NCBI GenBank assembly: GCA_958296005.1 | Contig: CATQHQ010000001.1 | Coordinates: 62,001 to 126,000 of the forward strand | Origin: Longimicrobiales bacterium | GTDB taxonomy: Bacteria; Gemmatimonadota; Gemmatimonadetes; Longimicrobiales; Gaopeijiaceae | Reading direction: 5' to 3' | DNA: 64,000 nt | Shown here: piece by piece, positions 63,542-64,000 of the stretch | Position numbering within the stretch: position 1 is the first letter of the stretch | How the letters are laid out: each line of letters begins with the position of its first letter | Made by a program: the position numbers and the translations under genes | The notes under the pieces: generated by a model | Told to the model about the DNA's origin: nothing | What the model saw: only the letters and a program-made list of their open reading frames with translations | Databases searched by the model: none

Positions 63542-64000
63542 ATGGTCGAGACCGTCTCCGGCTTCCTCCGATCGCAGTGGGGCCCGCCTCTGGCGACCGT
63601 GGTGGTTGCGGCGGCGCTGGTGGCCGGCGTCGCCTTCCGGGTCGACTTGAGTCCGCACGTGGAGGCCGAGTTCTTCTTCGCGCCCGGCGACCCCCAGCTG
63701 CGGGAGTCGCGGGAGCTGGCGGAGCGATACCCGGCGGGCGGGGAACTGGTGATCGTGCGCGCCGAGGCGCCGGAGGTCGGAGCCGCCGCCTACGAGGACC
63801 GGGTGGCCGCCCTGGGCAGCGCCCTGGCAGAGCTTCCGGGCGTGAGCGAAGTGTACTCGGTGGCCAACCAGGACCCGTCCAGTCCGCTGTGGAGCCGCGT
63901 GCTTACGCCGTCGGCCAACGGTGATCAGGCCGGCGACCGGGAGCTGGAGTCGCCCGCAGGCGCCACGAACCTGGTGCTGCGCGTGGACGAGTCGGATGCG
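63542..64000 (+). CDS. RND/MMPL-family exporter, N-terminal part (runs off the window)
   Basis: The frame from ATG 63542 is open to the window end. It has AGG nine bases upstream and begins with a membrane helix (PPLATVVVAAALVAGVAF) followed by an extracytoplasmic region with PGDPQLRESRELAERYPAG and LPGVSEVYSVANQDP, as in MMPL or hopanoid-exporter type RND permeases. Only the first about 150 residues are visible, so the substrate cannot be judged. Confidence 0.75.
   Translation, partial: MVETVSGFLRSQWGPPLATVVVAAALVAGVAFRVDLSPHVEAEFFFAPGDPQLRESRELAERYPAGGELVIVRAEAPEVGAAAYEDRVAALGSALAELPGVSEVYSVANQDPSSPLWSRVLTPSANGDQAGDRELESPAGATNLVLRVDESDA

Overview
The window is a 64 kb piece of a GC-rich bacterial chromosome. 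The core genes at the left edge (ffh 3' end, rpsP, rimM, trmD) show it is chromosomal. Lineage is an inference from gene content: two very large secreted sortilin/VPS10-type beta-propeller proteins, several exported amidohydrolases, a CehA/McbA-type hydrolase, a TonB-plug protein with no barrel, secreted M28 and FG-GAP proteins and two molybdenum hydroxylase clusters. This mix resembles Gemmatimonadota, possibly a marine or sponge-associated member. No 16S gene or other decisive marker is present. I saw no rRNA, tRNA or CRISPR array.

Layout. (1) 1-2046: ffh-rpsP-rimM-trmD, the last three overlapping by 4 bp; rplS does not follow trmD. (2) 2069-3454: two hypothetical genes, one encoding a heptad-repeat coiled coil built from 21-bp DNA repeats. 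(3) About 3.5-17.6 kb: a defence island around a type I restriction-modification (R-M) system. Reading leftward from 16.6 kb the operon is hsdM, a small antitoxin-like gene, an 89-codon ORF, an HNH endonuclease, hsdS and an AlbA_2/Schlafen-type ATP-binding gene. hsdR lies about 3 kb beyond the last of these, separated from it by a membrane-protein gene and a decayed DUF6978/DUF1828 pair. A SLOG-family gene lies on the other side of hsdM. (4) 17.6-40 kb: exported hydrolases and beta-propeller proteins (two amidohydrolases, two sortilin-like proteins flanking an amidase, a TolB-CehA-propeller fusion), with a ketopantoate reductase-like protein, rhomboid, cupin, HAD and DinB genes. (5) 39-44 kb: a B12-type radical SAM gene, polyphosphate kinase and an outer-membrane barrel. 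(6) 44-53.4 kb: two divergent molybdenum-hydroxylase operons, one with a Tat signal and a cytochrome b subunit. (7) 53.4-64 kb: thioesterase, ArsM, a coiled-coil methyltransferase, an MFS transporter, and an overlapping run of FG-GAP, YVTN-propeller and M28 peptidase genes, ending in the start of an RND/MMPL exporter.

The most unusual feature is the type I R-M system. The HsdM reading frame continues past its normal end into a complete PIN-domain (VapC-like) RNase with all four acidic active-site positions. The next gene, overlapping by 8 bp, resembles the small antitoxin usually paired with this PIN type. HsdS carries a related antitoxin-like segment at its own N-terminus. Toxin and antitoxin are therefore built into the two subunits that must bind each other in the methyltransferase. 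This suggests a complex that restrains its own toxin and could release it when the R-M complex is lost or dismantled. The architecture is read directly from the sequence; the mechanism is inference.
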